Shown here in pieces: positions 1 to 10,050 of a DNA stretch of 37,933 nt. Position 1 is the first letter of the stretch, and the number at the start of each line of letters is the position of its first letter. The notes beneath the pieces are model-generated. The model was given only the letters and a program-made list of their open reading frames with translations, ran no database searches and had not been told where the DNA came from. The stretch is from Terana coerulea. Its lineage: Eukaryota > Basidiomycota > Agaricomycetes > Polyporales > Phanerochaetaceae. Position numbers and translations under genes: made by a program. The stretch covers positions 1 to 37,933 of the forward strand of contig JAKOGH010000384.1 in NCBI GenBank assembly GCA_024811115.1, given 5' to 3'.

Positions 1-1189
1 TCATCATTGATGGCATGAGGTAGTTCCTCAAAGTTAGGCATGTGCTCCTCAGGCACCGTCGCGTAGCAGAGCAGGAGAGATAGGAGCGCCGTTGCGGTCA
101 AACAGTCCGCAGGGGTTAATTCACGTTACCGGCTGTTGAGGGTTCGCGAGAGACGGGTTCGGTAACTGTCGGCTTCGGGTGAGGAGTGCAGCCCGTTCTA
201 GCAGATCACACAATCCAGGACATCTACTGCGTGCTCGCAGAAGAAAGAGCAGATCGTGATTCTAGTCAATTATGTACATATTATTCATATTATACATATG
301 GCCTATACGGCCATGTGGTTGTCCCCTGCTTTCCAGTAGTCTCGGGAGTTGGGCTTGCGCTGCGCTCCTACTCTTACTATTCCCTGCATTTGCAGAGATG
401 ATAATTGTGACAGTTCGGGTCACGTGAGTCAATCTCACAGAGCCATCTGCTGTTTTCCCCTCGGTTTTGCACGAAGCAAGGACGGGAGACTGCATGAGCA
501 CTTTCCGTAGGGGAGAGTATGTTTATTCTCAGGGGGCATGCCCTGGCCCGTCCGTCGTTGTTGTTTGAGAAGCATGATGAAATTGTGGGAGAGTTGGCGG
601 GACCTGAATTCAGTCTGGTGCTGAGCGCACGTCTGTCCTCTCTCCTCTATACTGGTCCACCTTGTACAGGATTGGACAGAAGGGGCCCCTTCCACAACGG
701 TGGTTGTGAGATGGGTCCATCACGATGCTTGGGATGCGAGGCACGGCTCTATTATAGTGAACTTATGCTCGGACTTCTGGGTTCGAGCTTATACGGGACT
801 TGAGGTCCGGTGGTGCGGTGCCTGGCAGTACTCTGCCCGTCTGGCGTCGCCTTCCCTTCATGTGATAGAGTTCTGTGCAAACTCTCGGGATCATGCATGG
901 AGGTCCGAGACCTCGCCGGGCGAGTTCTCGGTCCTTGCGATTCACACACCCCACAGGGCGGCAGCCATGCGCCAAGGGGTTCTCGGTTATCCATCGATAT
1001 CAACAAATATATTGTTAATTTCTTAGGATTTACAGGGGGGGCCCCCGTGAGAAGTGAGCGGTGGGCGAGATAGTGACCAGGGCCTGAGCCCCAGTATGTC
1101 CCTCCCTCGTCGACGCAAGGTCGACATAGGTCATGGTTCGCGCCTGAGCGGTCCCCATGCCAGAAATGGGGGATCAGACAGCGTTTCCG

Positions 1190-1237
1190 CTGGCCTGATC
1201 CCTATGAAAGAATGCCCCCAGGGCGCGATCAGGCCAG
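1190..1237. repeat. Perfect 11-bp inverted repeat (hairpin)
   Basis: CTGGCCTGATC at 1190-1200 is exactly complementary to GATCAGGCCAG at 1227-1237 across a 26-bp spacer. It could form a stem-loop in DNA or RNA. Nothing coding is assigned here, so the function is unknown. Confidence 0.7.
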
Positions 1238-1247
1238 ACGGCCCTCG

Positions 1248-1302
1248 TTTTTCGTACTTACTGGCTCGCACAGCGAGCCCCGCCGTAAGTGAGGCGAAAA
1301 GA
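1248..1302. repeat. Imperfect long hairpin with a perfect 7-bp core
   Basis: The core is GGCTCGC, loop ACA, GCGAGCC. Outside it the arms pair again (ACTTAC with GTAAGT, then a TTTTTCG-type arm with a CGAAAA-type arm), giving an interrupted stem of about 20 bp. It follows directly after the 1190-1237 inverted repeat. It could be a structured transcript or a remnant of a small inverted-repeat element. Confidence 0.5.
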
Positions 1303-1905
1303 AACCGAAGAAAGAAAAGGGGTGGGGTCGATTGAGGCTGCAGAGGAAACGAGTAGGTGGGCGTCTACTCGAGGTGGTGGTGGTACGAGGTCAAGGTGTG
1401 TTGGGTGGTACGAAGTCAAGGAGGGATGATGCTACCGCTCAGTCGTGGCTTAGATAGTGTACTCAGTACGCCCATCCTCCCGTGTATACATGCCCACGCT
1501 ATCTCGGGGCCATGCATTCACGTAAATCTGGACAACACATGCAGTCCCGTTCTACCACAAGATTTACTCGAATCGTAGCAGAAAGCGCGTCGTACATCTC
1601 ACCGCCATAAACCAGGCTTGCAGTCCGGGCTCACAGAGCAAGCATCGTAAAGGATGCTGAAGAGCACCATAATACCATGCCTTGTAACTACATCTCCTTG
1701 AAATTGCTAGTCACGACTTTTCCTCGCTGGCCGGCTCCGATGACTTGCGCGTTCTCCAAAGATTGGCCGCCGCGATGACGGAGGCACTCCTCCACGGCAT
1801 GACTGTTGCCCTCGGCTGCAGAGTCATCGTAGGTGACTCGCTGCAGGCTGTTCCCTCTTATTCCTTGCCTCGGTCCGGCAGGATCCATCTAGCTCGGCGT
1901 GCTCT

Positions 1906-1911
1906 TATAAG
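1906..1911 (+). promoter_or_regulatory. TATA-like box of SDR copy 1
   Basis: TATAAG lies about 76 bp before the SDR start codon within CTCTTATAAGCTGGC. The paralogue has the aligned sequence CTCTTAAAAGCTAGC, so the element is only partly conserved between copies. Confidence 0.4.
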
Positions 1912-1981
1912 CTGGCCCTGTTTCATCTTTGTTGATTCTGCCCCTCAACTTCACCCCCAAAGCTCACTGAAGATTCGCAAA

Positions 1982-2910
1982 ATGGTCGCGACTTGGCTCG
2001 TTACTGGGTATGTGACCGTTGCTTCGGCTTATGGTGTATGCTGACATGTATCGACCGATGCAGCTCTTCGAGAGGAATAGGCCGCGAGATTGTTCGGCAG
2101 CTCCTCCAAACACCCTCGAACACCGTCATCGCGACCTGCCGAAATCCGGATAAAGCCTTCGAATTGAAAGCACTCAAGGATGGCTCAAGAGGCACTCTAC
2201 ATGTCGTAGCATTAGACACTGCGTCGTCGGAGAGTATCGAAAAAGTGCTGAAGCCCGTCGAAGAGCTGGTCGGAGATAACGGACTGGATTATCTGCTGAA
2301 CAACGCCGCCGTCGTACGTCGCTCCTTATTATATTGTGACGTACTACCCAGCTTACAGCCCACTGTTAGAACGTCCGTAACGACCTTGGCTTCGCCTTCA
2401 AGCCGGTAGATTTGCTTGAAGCTATTAACGTGAACGTGGCCGGCCCAGGTTACCTCGCCCAAACGCTGCTGCCCGTCTTGGAGAAAGGCAAGAAGAAGAC
2501 GATCATGAACATGTCCTCCGGCCTGTCTAGTATCGGACTGGACTATGGCACGACAAATGCGACGTACAGCATCAGCAAGACCGCGCTTAACATGCTGGTA
2601 CGCCTGTGCCCGCCACCTACGTACAGTATGAGTTCCAGCTTAACGGGAATTGATAGACATACAAGCAGGCGAAGCAGAAGCCTGACTTTGCCGTGGTTTG
2701 CGTTGACCCTGGTTGGGTGAAGACGGGTATGCCATCTCTTCTTCCACGTCGACGCTTTACTGACTTGAAGCCTTGACAGACATGGGCGGTAAAAGCGCTG
2801 CTCTCGAGCCGGAGGAGAGCGTCAAAGGTCTTCTCAAGGTGGTAACGAACGTTTCGCCTTCCGACTCCGGGAAATTCTATCGGTATGACGGACAGTCCCT
2901 TCCGTGGTAG
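1982..2910 (+). CDS. Short-chain dehydrogenase/reductase (C-factor-like), copy 1
   Basis: This is a five-exon gene: 1982-2007, 2064-2313, 2370-2597, 2669-2726 and 2780-2910, giving 693 nt or 230 aa. All introns are GT-AG, 53-71 nt long. Classical SDR marks are present: the cofactor-loop motif TGSSRGIG, created by splicing exon 1 to exon 2; CRNPDK after the second strand, which suggests NADP(H); LLNNAA at the end of exon 2; a catalytic serine in NMSSG; and the YSISK catalytic Tyr/Lys pair in exon 3. The C-terminus ends GKFYRYDGQSLPW, as is usual for fungal C-factor-like SDRs of about 230-250 aa. It probably reduces or oxidises a small carbonyl or alcohol substrate in the cytosol; the substrate cannot be told from sequence. 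It differs from copy 2 at about 30 of 230 residues by my count. Both copies look functional. The neighbour on the right is the EF-hand/ZZ gene in the same orientation. Confidence 0.92.
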
Positions 2911-3278
2911 ATATCCGAAGTACTCGTGTTTTACGAATTATGCCAATTGATCGTGAGCATTCGCACTGGTGGCATACGCTGTTTTTGCCCCACATCACTC
3001 CCGGAAGACTGTCCTGTTCAGTGACATCCAGCGGAAGCGAACTGCCGAGTATCTGCCACATACCACACAGCCCTTTGTCATCTTGAAGTCCACTACCATG
3101 TTTAGGTCTTCATAGAAGATCAAAGAACGAGCTGTATCACCCCGGTATCCTCGGGGAAGATCTTTCCGCGCCAGTGGATTGAGCCGCCCAATCTTCGGTG
3201 AGACCTTCCGTTCCTCGTCACCCCTTCAGCTTCAGTGTGCAACAGCTCACTTCTCCTTTGTCTCCCCAGCACCACACC

Positions 3279-6200
3279 ATGGCCTCGAAAAGCGCAGCGC
3301 TGCAGGCGCATCAGGACAAGGCTGCGGCGGCACTGTTCAGCAGCGAGCAGTATCGACAACGGAAGGCTGAGAAAGCGTTGGACTCTGCCGGTAAGGAGCG
3401 GTGCGATACTACCTTCAGCTTCAACTTACATTAGCATGAATTCCAGGAGACGCGTATGATGCTGCCTCGGCCTCCGATGGCTTGAAAAATGCGAAAGAAC
3501 TAGGCGCAGCAACCCTGGCACTATTCGAACCGAAACTCGAGGTGTTTGAGACCACCTGTAGGGTCTTGATGATCACGCTCGACATCGTGTCCGAGGCCCA
3601 CCCATTTGTCCATGGTATTCTCCCCCTCGGAGCTGTGGCGATAAGCTTGATTGACCCGTTCGCGTTCTTTCAGTTGCCGTGCTAGCGTTCAAGACCGCGA
3701 TTCAGTTCGAGGTAAAGAGGCGGCAAAATGACCAGAAGATCCTCGCATTGCACGTTGTCATGAAGGACATGATGGTGATTATCGCTCAGTGAGTGGCACT
3801 GATTGTCAGCTGAATATCTGCCGATTGGCCTCATAAAACAACCCTCTTAGACTTTCACCTATTGCGCGCGACGATCGAGGAACAGACGGTCTCACGATCG
3901 AGGCGAGGCTCACACAGAGGATGAAGGACATTGCCGATGACATCACGAAATGCGCCACTGCGTGTGATGCATTTCAGAAGAAAAGGCTGGCAGGTAAGCA
4001 TCTACATATGCCGCAGTATATATGCCAGTGCCCATGCACATTCTCTAGTCAAGATCATCAACAGCTTTTCATGGGAGAAGAGGCTAGACGGGTATGCGAC
4101 AACGTTCCAAAACCATCAGAACGCTCTCGAAGTCGACCTCTCCATGCACGCGAGCCTCAACATCGCCCGTACCGTCGAGGTGGTGGCCTCCGTTGACGCA
4201 ACGGTGAAGTCCACCGAGGCGAAGCTCGACATGCTCCTCCTCTTCCAGCAGCTCCGCTCGCCGGAGGAGACAGGCCTAATCAAGTTTATCGACTCGCGCG
4301 GTGGACCTACGAAAGTCCTTCAGGACGACACTCTGATAAAGAAGCTCGCCGAAAATGCGGGCGAATTCAAGGCGGCGGAGAACAGTAAGGACAAGGCTAA
4401 GGCTAATCAAGCGAAAACGAGGCTGCTCGGCGACCTGAAGCAGGAAATGAAGAAGACGTTAGAGGATTTGCTCAAGGACAGCTTGTATAGATCCGAGAAC
4501 AACTTCTCGGCCCTACGCGAGCAGATCTCGAATGACATGAAGACGACGGTTCGACGGGAGAGCGACCGGGTGATTGTCAAGATCCTGGACGGGCCGCAGG
4601 AACGCATCATTGACCGAGTAAGTTATGTGTTGCCGCACATCGCCTACTTCCTAACACTGCATTGCAGGACATACACAAGATCTGGTGTGAGATGGTAAAT
4701 TCCTTGTCTCACAGGTAAACATTTCTTAGTAACTCACGTTGTATATACAGGGGTGGCGAAGATGTGCGAAGGCGAGGCATGTAGTGGCAGCGCTGCGAGA
4801 GTACTACGCTGAGCTGCTGATTGATGCTACCACCGGACAACGCGAGCGAGAAGTCACGGACGAGGACGAAGAAGAGAAGGTGGATACGGCGACCTCTACA
4901 GTCGAGGATGCATTCGTACAGCAAGATTCTGCTCTGCCGACCCAGGGTGCCGACGAAGGTACAGTTTCCAATATACTGTTGTGCGCTTATTGTCCCCGCT
5001 AACCTCACTTCAGATCAAGAGCCGAAGGACAGCGGGGGCCGCGCTACCAAGAGTCTAGCAATATAGAAGGCCCAAAAGAACAGGACGGCGATGTGAATGC
5101 CATGGTCCAAACGGTCTGTGCGAACTTTCGCCCCGAAGATGCATGGACGCTGGAATATATCAGTGTCCTCCGAATGGCTCCGCTGCTCGAAGTCCTCGAT
5201 AGCGATGCCTCGGCGTTCGTCACAGTAACCGAGATGAACACTTTCACTAAAGCAAGACCGAAAGAATGGAGGTGAGCGCGCGTGGGCGTTTTGTTCGTAC
5301 TTGTGCTGATTGTCCCTACTAGCGTACCCCGGTGGATGGCATATTGGACCTTGGGTATAATGCCTTTCTCACATTCAACCTGTGTTGTATCCTAACATCA
5401 CTTGAACAGGCTTTCATTTGACTATCAAAGAATACCACTCGCGTATTCGGTCTCTTCTCGGCGATATCTTTGCTCTCGCGAGACGTGTGCATGCCTGCAA
5501 CAGAGCGTTGGTCAACGACTTCTGCGAGACGTCTTTCCGGCATGTTGACCTCGTCATGGCTGGCACGTACGACACCATCAAGGACATACCCTGGGAAGAA
5601 GAATACCACTTTTCCAAGTTCAAGGAGTACACGGAGCAGACCGAAGAACGCATGAAGGTCATTTTGCAGCGGGTTAAGTACTACCTCGACGCGCCAGACA
5701 CACTCACTCTTCTTTTCAACTCTGATCGTCTCGAACACGTGAGTTCGTTATTTTCTATCAAACGACTGCTTCATATAACGTGTTTGGTGTAGCATCTATT
5801 CCCATTGTGGTACCTCATGCTCTCCCAAATTCGCAAGATATTCGACGCCGCATGCGACGTACCGCTGCATTCAGCGGAACTCAGGGATATGGCCGTGTCC
5901 ATGAGCGTGATAGACTACGCCATCATTACTCGGGAGACAGACATTCGGGGTATGTGCAAAGCGACAGCTGAACTAACTCCACACACTGACGCAATCTTGC
6001 CAGCAATGTGTTTGATACAGAATTTACCCGTACAGGAAACCGTGAAAAAATTCTCCTTCGGCATAGTAACATCAGTGGTTCTTTTCATGTGCAGTATACT
6101 TAAGCATTGGATAGTACCGCTACATCGCACATCTGGATGACCTGGTATCCTCGGCCTACTTCGCAGAAGACTATATTCAAGATGGCTTCGATACACGGTA

Positions 6201-8327
6201 CTTCTTAAACGGGGATCCACCAGCCGGAAGCCACGAGGACAGGAACTCTTCATTGGAGCCGCCATACCAGGGAGTTCTTCGCTATACACCTCAACTCGAC
6301 GCAATCGATCACGAAGCCCTCGTCGAATCGACGTCCTCTGCAGAAGTCACGGAAGGGAGCAGCTCCGAGCCCGCCCTTGCATTAGATATGTGCTAGCGCG
6401 GCTACTTCAACTACACCACGTCATGGCATGACGGCGGACGCATCAGCATTAGCCACACCCAGCTTGCGATACCACCCGAAACCGGGCCGTTCGCAGGGCT
6501 CGGCTTCAGCGCGAGCGGCACGTACCAGATCTCTGGGAGGCGGACGGGCGCGCACATAGCCTTCAACCGCAAATGCCTCTCGGACGAGTCTGGCGACACG
6601 ATGACGTTCCTGGGCTCAATCAACGAGGCCGGCGACGAGATCACCGGGCACTTTGGCCGGCCGCCGGAGGACGACACGACGGAGGCGGCCGCCGACGTGC
6701 CGGCCAAGTTCGCTGAAGGAGACACCTACGGCGACTTTGTCCTCCGGAAGCAATCCGCTATATACTTTATCTGTCGTAGCCAGGAAGGGGACGACCAGGC
6801 TCGGACGCCCGCTCGACGTTGGAAGGATGCGTTCCGCGCGGTGGTTCACCTGGTGCGGTCTCGGTCACCTTGGTTTGCCCTCCACGATTCTCGGGAGGCG
6901 CGCAGGAAGTGCGTTGGACTTGTGCTCAAGGCTGTTGAGGATGACAGCCGGACAGCGGTCGAATCCAACGAGCTAGTCGCACTCGAGATGTCCCTCTCTC
7001 GCCCAATCTTGTGGTACTGCAACACCTTGGCACGCGCGCTTATGCGCACGAAACACCAGCTCTCCTCGTGAGTCACGGCCATGGTGGAAAGCCTCATCTT
7101 TCAGAATACTAACACAGTTCTACATGTAGTGCCTACGCCTGCGACTCCTGCGATTCGTCGCTCACCTCCACCCGTGCAATATGTTTGGACTGCTACTCAG
7201 CTCGATTGGCCACTAAGGGCGAAGACGAATACCTCGGCCGCACATTCGACATCTGCCCGAACTGCTACCAGAAGGAGTTCACATGCTGGAGCCGCAGAGA
7301 CCAAGCCCACGGGCCGACACACAGCCTGCTGCAACTATGCCGCTCCTTGAGTCTGAAAGACACGCATAACCACATCTGCTGGGCTAAACAGCAGGTGGAT
7401 GGCTGGAAGGCCATCGCGACGTGCGACAACGGTACGTATGGCTCTTCGTACTGATGAGGTACGCACTGACGGTCCGCCTGCAGCCGAATGCCCGTTCTGC
7501 GCCACACACCGGGGATCGGTGAGATGTACGCGCTGCCAGACAAAGCTGGACGCCAAGGTGCCCTTCTGGCGTTGTCTGGACTGTGAAGGTACGTGCAAGA
7601 CATAGGTGGGCGCACTGTCGCTTTCTCAACCTGCATGGGAATTCTAGAGCCGGTGTACGTCTGTGAAGCATGTAATGCGAAGGAGAACGAAGAGCGCGCG
7701 TTCCCACTGTACGAGCGGTTGAAAAAAGACCCCTCGCAGTGGATTCTACCCAACCGCGGGCTCGAGCTGCCCTCTCACGACACCGTGGCAGCCGAAGACG
7801 CGAGCGAAGGGATAAATGCGTCGGAGGAGGTCGTGAGAGACATGAAGAACGACATAGGAGTGGATGCGTCGGGCGCGGCGACCAAGGCACTAGAAGTAAA
7901 GCTACAAGAAGACAGGGTCGCGAAGGATGCAACGGAATCAAGCGACGAAGCCGGGACCTCTGATGAAACGAAAGACACGGCAGAGACAGTCGACGATACG
8001 CCCGAAGATCCAATTCAGACGGATGCACCACAGGATCCAGCGGACAAAAACAACTGCTCAAGCGTCGCCGGCCGAGCGCACCACCAACTGCACACCATGG
8101 TGCTCCTTCTCCCCACGCCAGAGCCAAAGGAAAACGCGTCCGACGGTGAAGCGGCGGCGAGCGCAGAAGAGCAGCTAAGGAAGGAAGTCAAACAGCTGAC
8201 TGAACGATCTGAACGCATGGAGCAGCGCATGAAGGAGACAGAGGAAAGAGCTCAGCGAATGGAAGAGACGTTGACGATGGTCTGGCAATTCTTGTCTGCG
8301 GGCAAGGAGCCTCAAGTGAAGGGCTGA
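3279..8327 (+). CDS. EF-hand and ZZ-type zinc-finger protein with C-terminal coiled coil
   Basis: I derive 16 exons: 3279-3390, 3447-3614, 3674-3788, 3851-3993, 4049-4617, 4668-4694, 4751-4958, 5022-5271, 5323-5354, 5410-5738, 5793-5949, 6004-6029 (or to 6041), 6115-7067, 7130-7431, 7484-7588 and 7648-8327, about 1,390 codons. The N-terminal 370 residues are helical. A canonical 12-residue EF-hand loop, DSDASAFVTVTE, lies near residues 507-518. A ZZ-type finger near residue 1034 shows CDSC, CLDC, FDICPNC and HGPTH. More CxxC pairs follow (CPFC, CTRC, CLDC, CEAC), then an acidic Thr/Ser-rich stretch and a coiled coil (about 8170-8300). Agaricomycetes have large EF-hand/ZZ proteins of unknown role; calcium and zinc binding are inferred from motifs. 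Two weak points: the exon 8 acceptor had to be placed at 5022 to keep frame, and an in-frame TAG sits at 6394-6396 (about codon 806). The TAG may be a nonsense mutation or the end of an intron with a poor donor, so the gene may be partly broken. Confidence 0.82.
6394..6396 (+). other. In-frame TAG inside the EF-hand/ZZ gene
   Basis: The frame 6115-7067 is open on both sides of this single TAG (…ALDMC, stop, RGYFNYTT…). TAG is one transition from TGG, and an aromatic residue before RGYF would suit the sequence. Alternatively the TAG is the 3' end of a 50-65 nt intron; the only nearby donors are GTCACG and GTCCTC, both poor matches to the GTRNGT donors used elsewhere in this gene. Confidence 0.7.
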
Positions 8328-10050
8328 GTAGATGGCTTTCATTGTTGCAGGGCAGGAGCGGAGCCATAGTGGACTTGGAAAGATGTGTATTTTTTTACGA
8401 CTGTGGATGTGTATAGCAGCACGCACATGGCCAGTTCGCTTCCGCGAGGAAATCTGCTGCAGTAGACACGGAGAACGACCCTAGGCAGCGCGAGCGTACG
8501 TCCTATGCAATTTATGTTGCTTACGCCTCACAACGCGGTTTTCGCCGCTGTCTTTCTACGGCCCTCAGAGGAAAGGCCGACAGGGGACGTCCGTCGGCCT
8601 AGCGAGACCTAAGAGGAGCCAATGACACTTGAGCATCCCATAGTCCAAAACAAAAAGTGTGTTGGGCGTATGTACCTGAGTGCTGAGTGCTGAGTGCTGA
8701 GCGCTGAGCCCTCCATCCCTTCAGCAGACCGCTGCTAAGCCCATTCGTGCCATTGCACGAGCTACTACCGAAAAAGGACTGCTCTCCTGAGATTCGCCCA
8801 ATATCTGAGAAACGTCGCGCCGCCTTGCACGGCCTGCTTCCGGACCAATATTCGGTCCACTGGCCACACATCCCTGACGTCTTGCAGTGCGTTAAACCAA
8901 CGCCGATGGGGCACGCGCGGCCAGCATGCGCTGCGCGTACACTCACGGCGTGGCGCGCCGTCGTATCGACGCACCATGAACGCTTGGGATAATGTATCCT
9001 GCACCACCCTGCGACGCTCAGCATACCGCGCAACCCCAGAACACGGGACGACGCACCGATATTCATATTAACGCGAACGTCCACACCCCACGCCGTCCTC
9101 CCATCGTCCCTGCTCCGCTCCAGTCCATATCCTCCGCCCCGCAGAGCTAAACATAGCGCACGCAGCACAGACAATCGACGCAGACCGAACCACCAGCGCG
9201 TCCCTCCGCCGCCACGCGCCGCCTCCGTATGTCCGCTCGCGCGAGGTGCTGCGTCGGAATAACGCTGCATTTCATGCGGCGTCGTGCTGACCGGGGGACG
9301 CGCGTGAACACGGAGGGGGGCGGACACGGAGCGGACGCGGCGATGCCTTGTGTGGTTAGGCCCGCACGCCCATGTTGGTCCGTCCGTCGACGAGAATAGC
9401 GAGACCACAGAGATGCAAGCACGTCAGGGTGAGCGGGCAGGTCATGATGAAACAAGCGAGGTCATCGCCGAAGCCAAGGTGGAGGTATAAGGCAAAGAGG
9501 CAATATGTAGCGCCAAAGCGCAAGTCATCACCACCACTCAAGCTCACTGCAGTCGTTGTCAGTCACCTTCGCCGTCGTTCGAGCCGTTCACACAGGGCAC
9601 ACTCGAGGCAGATTTGAAAGATGTCTATATTACGTCCTTGATACACTAGATATGATAAACCTCGTCAATGTATGGCAATGTCAATGAGTGCGACAGAAGA
9701 ATAAACTGCTACCGGCACCACACGTCAAGTCATGAAGGGGAATGTGACGATCGTGAAGGGGAAACACGCGTGAACGATGCAAGAATTAAGGCGGATGAGA
9801 GTCGAACGGGGAACCGGGGGAACAAGGAGCCAGGACAACCAAACCCATGGACACAAACCACCTGCGAGGGCCGACGGCGTCCATGTCCTTTGCGCGCGCG
9901 AGACGGTGCGGTAGAGATGACGAAGTAGAATGAGGAATGGATAGGATGGTATTAGGGATGATGGATACACCAGACTGCTGCGTCGACCTCGAGGATATAG
10001 ACATTGTACATGGATGTTGATTATACGAGCTCCGAGCACACGGTTCGCGT
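8328..10050. other. Intergenic region between the converging EF-hand/ZZ and PMA1 genes
   Basis: The two flanking genes converge here, so both 3' untranslated regions should lie in this stretch. A long minus-strand frame (8599-9408) exists, but its composition and the 7-bp tandem repeat inside it argue against a gene. I recognise nothing else. Confidence 0.5.
8676..8708. repeat. 7-bp tandem repeat (CTGAGTG), 4.7 copies
   Basis: Four CTGAGYG units and a partial fifth follow each other without interruption; the fourth has C for T at position 6. It is a short microsatellite in the intergenic region. Confidence 0.85.

Larger units (their letters stand above)
1..1580. other. No recognised gene; GC-rich intergenic DNA
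   Basis: Short open frames occur on both strands, but none continues across plausible introns or resembles a family I know. The only structure I can support is two inverted repeats at about 1190-1302, listed separately. The DNA before about 1590 lies outside the duplicated SDR block. A gene running in from the left edge cannot be excluded. Confidence 0.5.
1590..2975. repeat. Copy 1 of an inverted segmental duplication carrying an SDR gene
   Basis: This segment matches the reverse complement of about 24010-25420. Similarity starts near the shared CAGAGCAAGC stretch, runs through the upstream region (for example CTCGCTGGCCGG and CTCGGCTGCAGAG in both), through the whole five-exon gene, and fades about 60 bp past the stop codons. 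The limits are visual estimates. The copies are inverted and about 21 kb apart. Confidence 0.8.

Noticed and set aside
7384..8127. A 247-codon minus-strand frame.
   Set aside because: Antisense to the last exons of the EF-hand/ZZ gene; Arg/Ser/Leu/Pro-rich shadow.
8599..9408. A 269-codon minus-strand open frame.
   Set aside because: Composition is rich in Arg, Gly and Ser without domains, it crosses the 7-bp microsatellite, and it lies in the convergent 3' space of two real genes.
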